From contig JACCYY010000059.1 in NCBI GenBank assembly GCA_013696235.1, positions 1-9,179 of the forward strand: a DNA stretch of 9,179 nucleotides, read 5' to 3'. This stretch comes from Sporichthyaceae bacterium (lineage in GTDB: Bacteria; Actinomycetota; Actinomycetes; JACCYY01). The notes under the pieces are model-generated. The model had not been told where the DNA came from, did no database searches, and was given only the letters and a program-made list of their open reading frames with translations. Both the position numbers and the translations under genes were made by a program. Position 1 is the first letter of the stretch; every line of letters begins with the position of its first letter. Positions 7,773 to 9,179 of this stretch are shown one piece after another.

Positions 7773-9179
7773 TCAGGGGCAGGCGGTTGCCGGGAGGCCG
7801 TCGACCTGGACGGGCACGGATCCGCGGCCTCGCGCGGAGCCGAGCAGGACGTCGACGAGGGCCCGAAAGGCGTCCGGCGTGCGACCGAACAGCGCCAGGC
7901 GCGCGGTGCTCGCCTCGCTGGCCGCGAGCCCGTAGGGCAGGTCGAGGGAGACAACGACGTCACCGCTCCCGCCGGTCGTACCGCCGAGCAGACGCACGAC
8001 CGATCCAGGTCCGATCGGGAGACCCGCTGTCCGTGCCGCCTCGGTGAACCGTGCGCGATCGGTCTCGGTGCCGCCGACCACCTGCACCGTGTCGCCGACG
8101 AGGCGGCCGGTGCACGGACCGCTCACCACGGCGAGACCGGCGATCGACAGGTCGTAGGCGACCTGGTGGTGCTCGGGCAAGCCGACCGTCGCGAGGTCCG
8201 GCTGCGCGGCGCCGAGGCGCGCCTGCCACAGTGCCGTGGCGACCACGCGGGTCGCCGCCTCGTCGAGTCGAGCGGCCGGCAGCGCACCACCCGCGACGGC
8301 CGTGACGATCGCCTCCCGTGCAGTCGCCGCATCGCGTGGCATGAGCACGACGTCGACCCCCGCGGCGAGCGCGCGGGTCGCGGCCTCCCCGACGCCGTAC
8401 GCGCCTGCGACTGCGGCCATCTCCTCGGCGTCGCTGAACACCAGGCCGTCGAACCCGAGGTCCTCCCGCAACAGCCCGAGCACCGCCTGCGACAGCGAGC
8501 CGGGCACCCCCGGGTCCAGCGCCGTCACGTCGATGTGGGCCACCATCACCGACGGTGCGCCGGCCGCGACGGCCGCCCGGAACGGGACCAGGTCCCGGAC
8601 GTTGAGCTCGTCGACCGTCGCGGTCTGCACGGGGAGCGTCTCGTGGCTGTCGGCCGGCACGCTCCCGTGGCCGGGAAAGTGCTTGAGCACGGGGATCAGC
8701 CCGCCGCCGAGGTAGCCACGGACCGAGGCCTTGACGATCTCGGCGACCAGCGCCGGGTCATCGCTGGCCGAGCGACTGCCGATCGTCGGATCGGCGAGAC
8801 CGATCGTGACGTCGGCGTCAGGTGCGAACACGACCGTGAGACCCATGGCGCGCAGCTCGTCGGCGCTCACCCTGGCCGCACGTTCCGCGAGCGCCGGGTC
8901 GGCGGCCGATCCGAGGGTCATGTACGTCGGCAGCTCCGTGGCCCCGGCCGTCACGCGAGCGACGGAACCACCTTCCTGGTCGACGCCGACGAGCAGCGGG
9001 GCGGGTGAACCGGTAGTGGTAGCGACCTGCTGGAGCCCGGCGGTGAGATCACGCACCTGCCGCGGCGACTCGATGTTGTCGTCGAACAGGATGGCGCCAC
9101 CCAGTGCGAGGTCCGTGATCTCACCGGCAGCCGCGGCCGCGGTGGTGCCGGCGACGCGCACCATGATCACCCGGCCGGC
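7773..9179 (-). CDS. Glycoside hydrolase family 3, NagZ-like beta-N-acetylhexosaminidase (partial, 5' end outside window)
   Basis: 468 codons are visible. A GTG occurs at 9170, but the frame stays open to the window edge and reads A-G-R-VIMVRVAGT, the internal LxGQ(L/V)xMV strand that follows the signal/linker in this family, so the true start lies beyond 9179. Family marks: LLVGVDQEGGSVARV, the NagZ signature KHFPGHGSVPADSH (Lys about residue 166 of the visible part; the Asp and His of DSH form the acid/base dyad of NagZ-type enzymes), and the nucleophile Asp (about 250) in VFSDAEEM. About 130 further residues form a C-terminal domain, as in secreted Bacillus-type NagZ. The expected reaction is removal of N-acetylglucosamine from muropeptides or chitin-type oligosaccharides. 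The location is probably exported, but the N-terminus is not visible. Proximity to murA fits cell-wall turnover. Confidence 0.92.
   Translation of the reverse strand, partial: AGRVIMVRVAGTTAAAAAGEITDLALGGAILFDDNIESPRQVRDLTAGLQQVATTTGSPAPLLVGVDQEGGSVARVTAGATELPTYMTLGSAADPALAERAARVSADELRAMGLTVVFAPDADVTIGLADPTIGSRSASDDPALVAEIVKASVRGYLGGGLIPVLKHFPGHGSVPADSHETLPVQTATVDELNVRDLVPFRAAVAAGAPSVMVAHIDVTALDPGVPGSLSQAVLGLLREDLGFDGLVFSDAEEMAAVAGAYGVGEAATRALAAGVDVVLMPRDAATAREAIVTAVAGGALPAARLDEAATRVVATALWQARLGAAQPDLATVGLPEHHQVAYDLSIAGLAVVSGPCTGRLVGDTVQVVGGTETDRARFTEAARTAGLPIGPGSVVRLLGGTTGGSGDVVVSLDLPYGLAASEASTARLALFGRTPDAFRALVDVLLGSARGRGSVPVQVDGLPATACP

Noticed and set aside
7569..9008. Plus-strand 479-codon frame over the GH3 gene
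   Set aside because: It is antisense to a gene with clear GH3/NagZ motifs. The composition is typical of a high-GC shadow frame.

Overview
The window looks like ordinary chromosome from a high-GC actinobacterium. Third codon positions are G/C-rich, GTG and TTG starts are common, groES carries CIRCE operators, groEL has a His-rich tail and sits in an operon with groES, and guaB is followed directly by the CBS-less paralogue guaB3. The MurA variant (GGCRIGDRPID, TDWQQPLVVALTQ) resembles what I remember from Micrococcales (Cellulomonas/Leifsonia-like), so I lean to that order. This rests on memory of the family, not on a search.

Layout, left to right. All genes are on the minus strand except one. 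(1) 1-1719: guaB3 (only its N-terminus is in the window) lies 13 bp downstream of guaB; together they serve the guanine-nucleotide branch. (2) 1789-2775: a plus-strand phosphotransferase of the APH/kinase-like fold, divergent from guaB. It ends at a very strong hairpin (2783-2822) shared with the convergent groEL. (3) 2855-5053: the groES-groEL chaperonin operon. It has a promoter whose -35 box lies inside one CIRCE operator and whose start site falls in a second CIRCE, a roughly 150-nt leader, and a terminator-like hairpin between the two genes. (4) 5100-6428: murA, the first committed step of peptidoglycan synthesis, with the catalytic Cys present. (5) 6429-6708: non-coding, with two pairs of short direct repeats. 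(6) 6709-7644: an inosine/uridine-preferring-type nucleoside hydrolase in which the usual catalytic His is Gly. (7) 7645-7772: an intergenic stretch holding a 15-bp perfect inverted repeat with extra inner and outer pairing. (8) 7773-9179: a NagZ-like family 3 glycoside hydrolase, cut at its N-terminus by the window edge.

The gene set covers purine salvage/GMP synthesis, protein folding and cell-wall synthesis/recycling. In Mycobacterium tuberculosis groES-groEL1 and guaB2-guaB3 are also close neighbours, with whiB3 and sigD between them; here a single phosphotransferase gene occupies that place. I see no phage, IS element, CRISPR array, tRNA, rRNA or defence module, and no convincing unknown multigene system. 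The best leads for a second look are the inverted-repeat element at 7669-7747, the architecture of the groES control region, and the nucleoside hydrolase active-site change.
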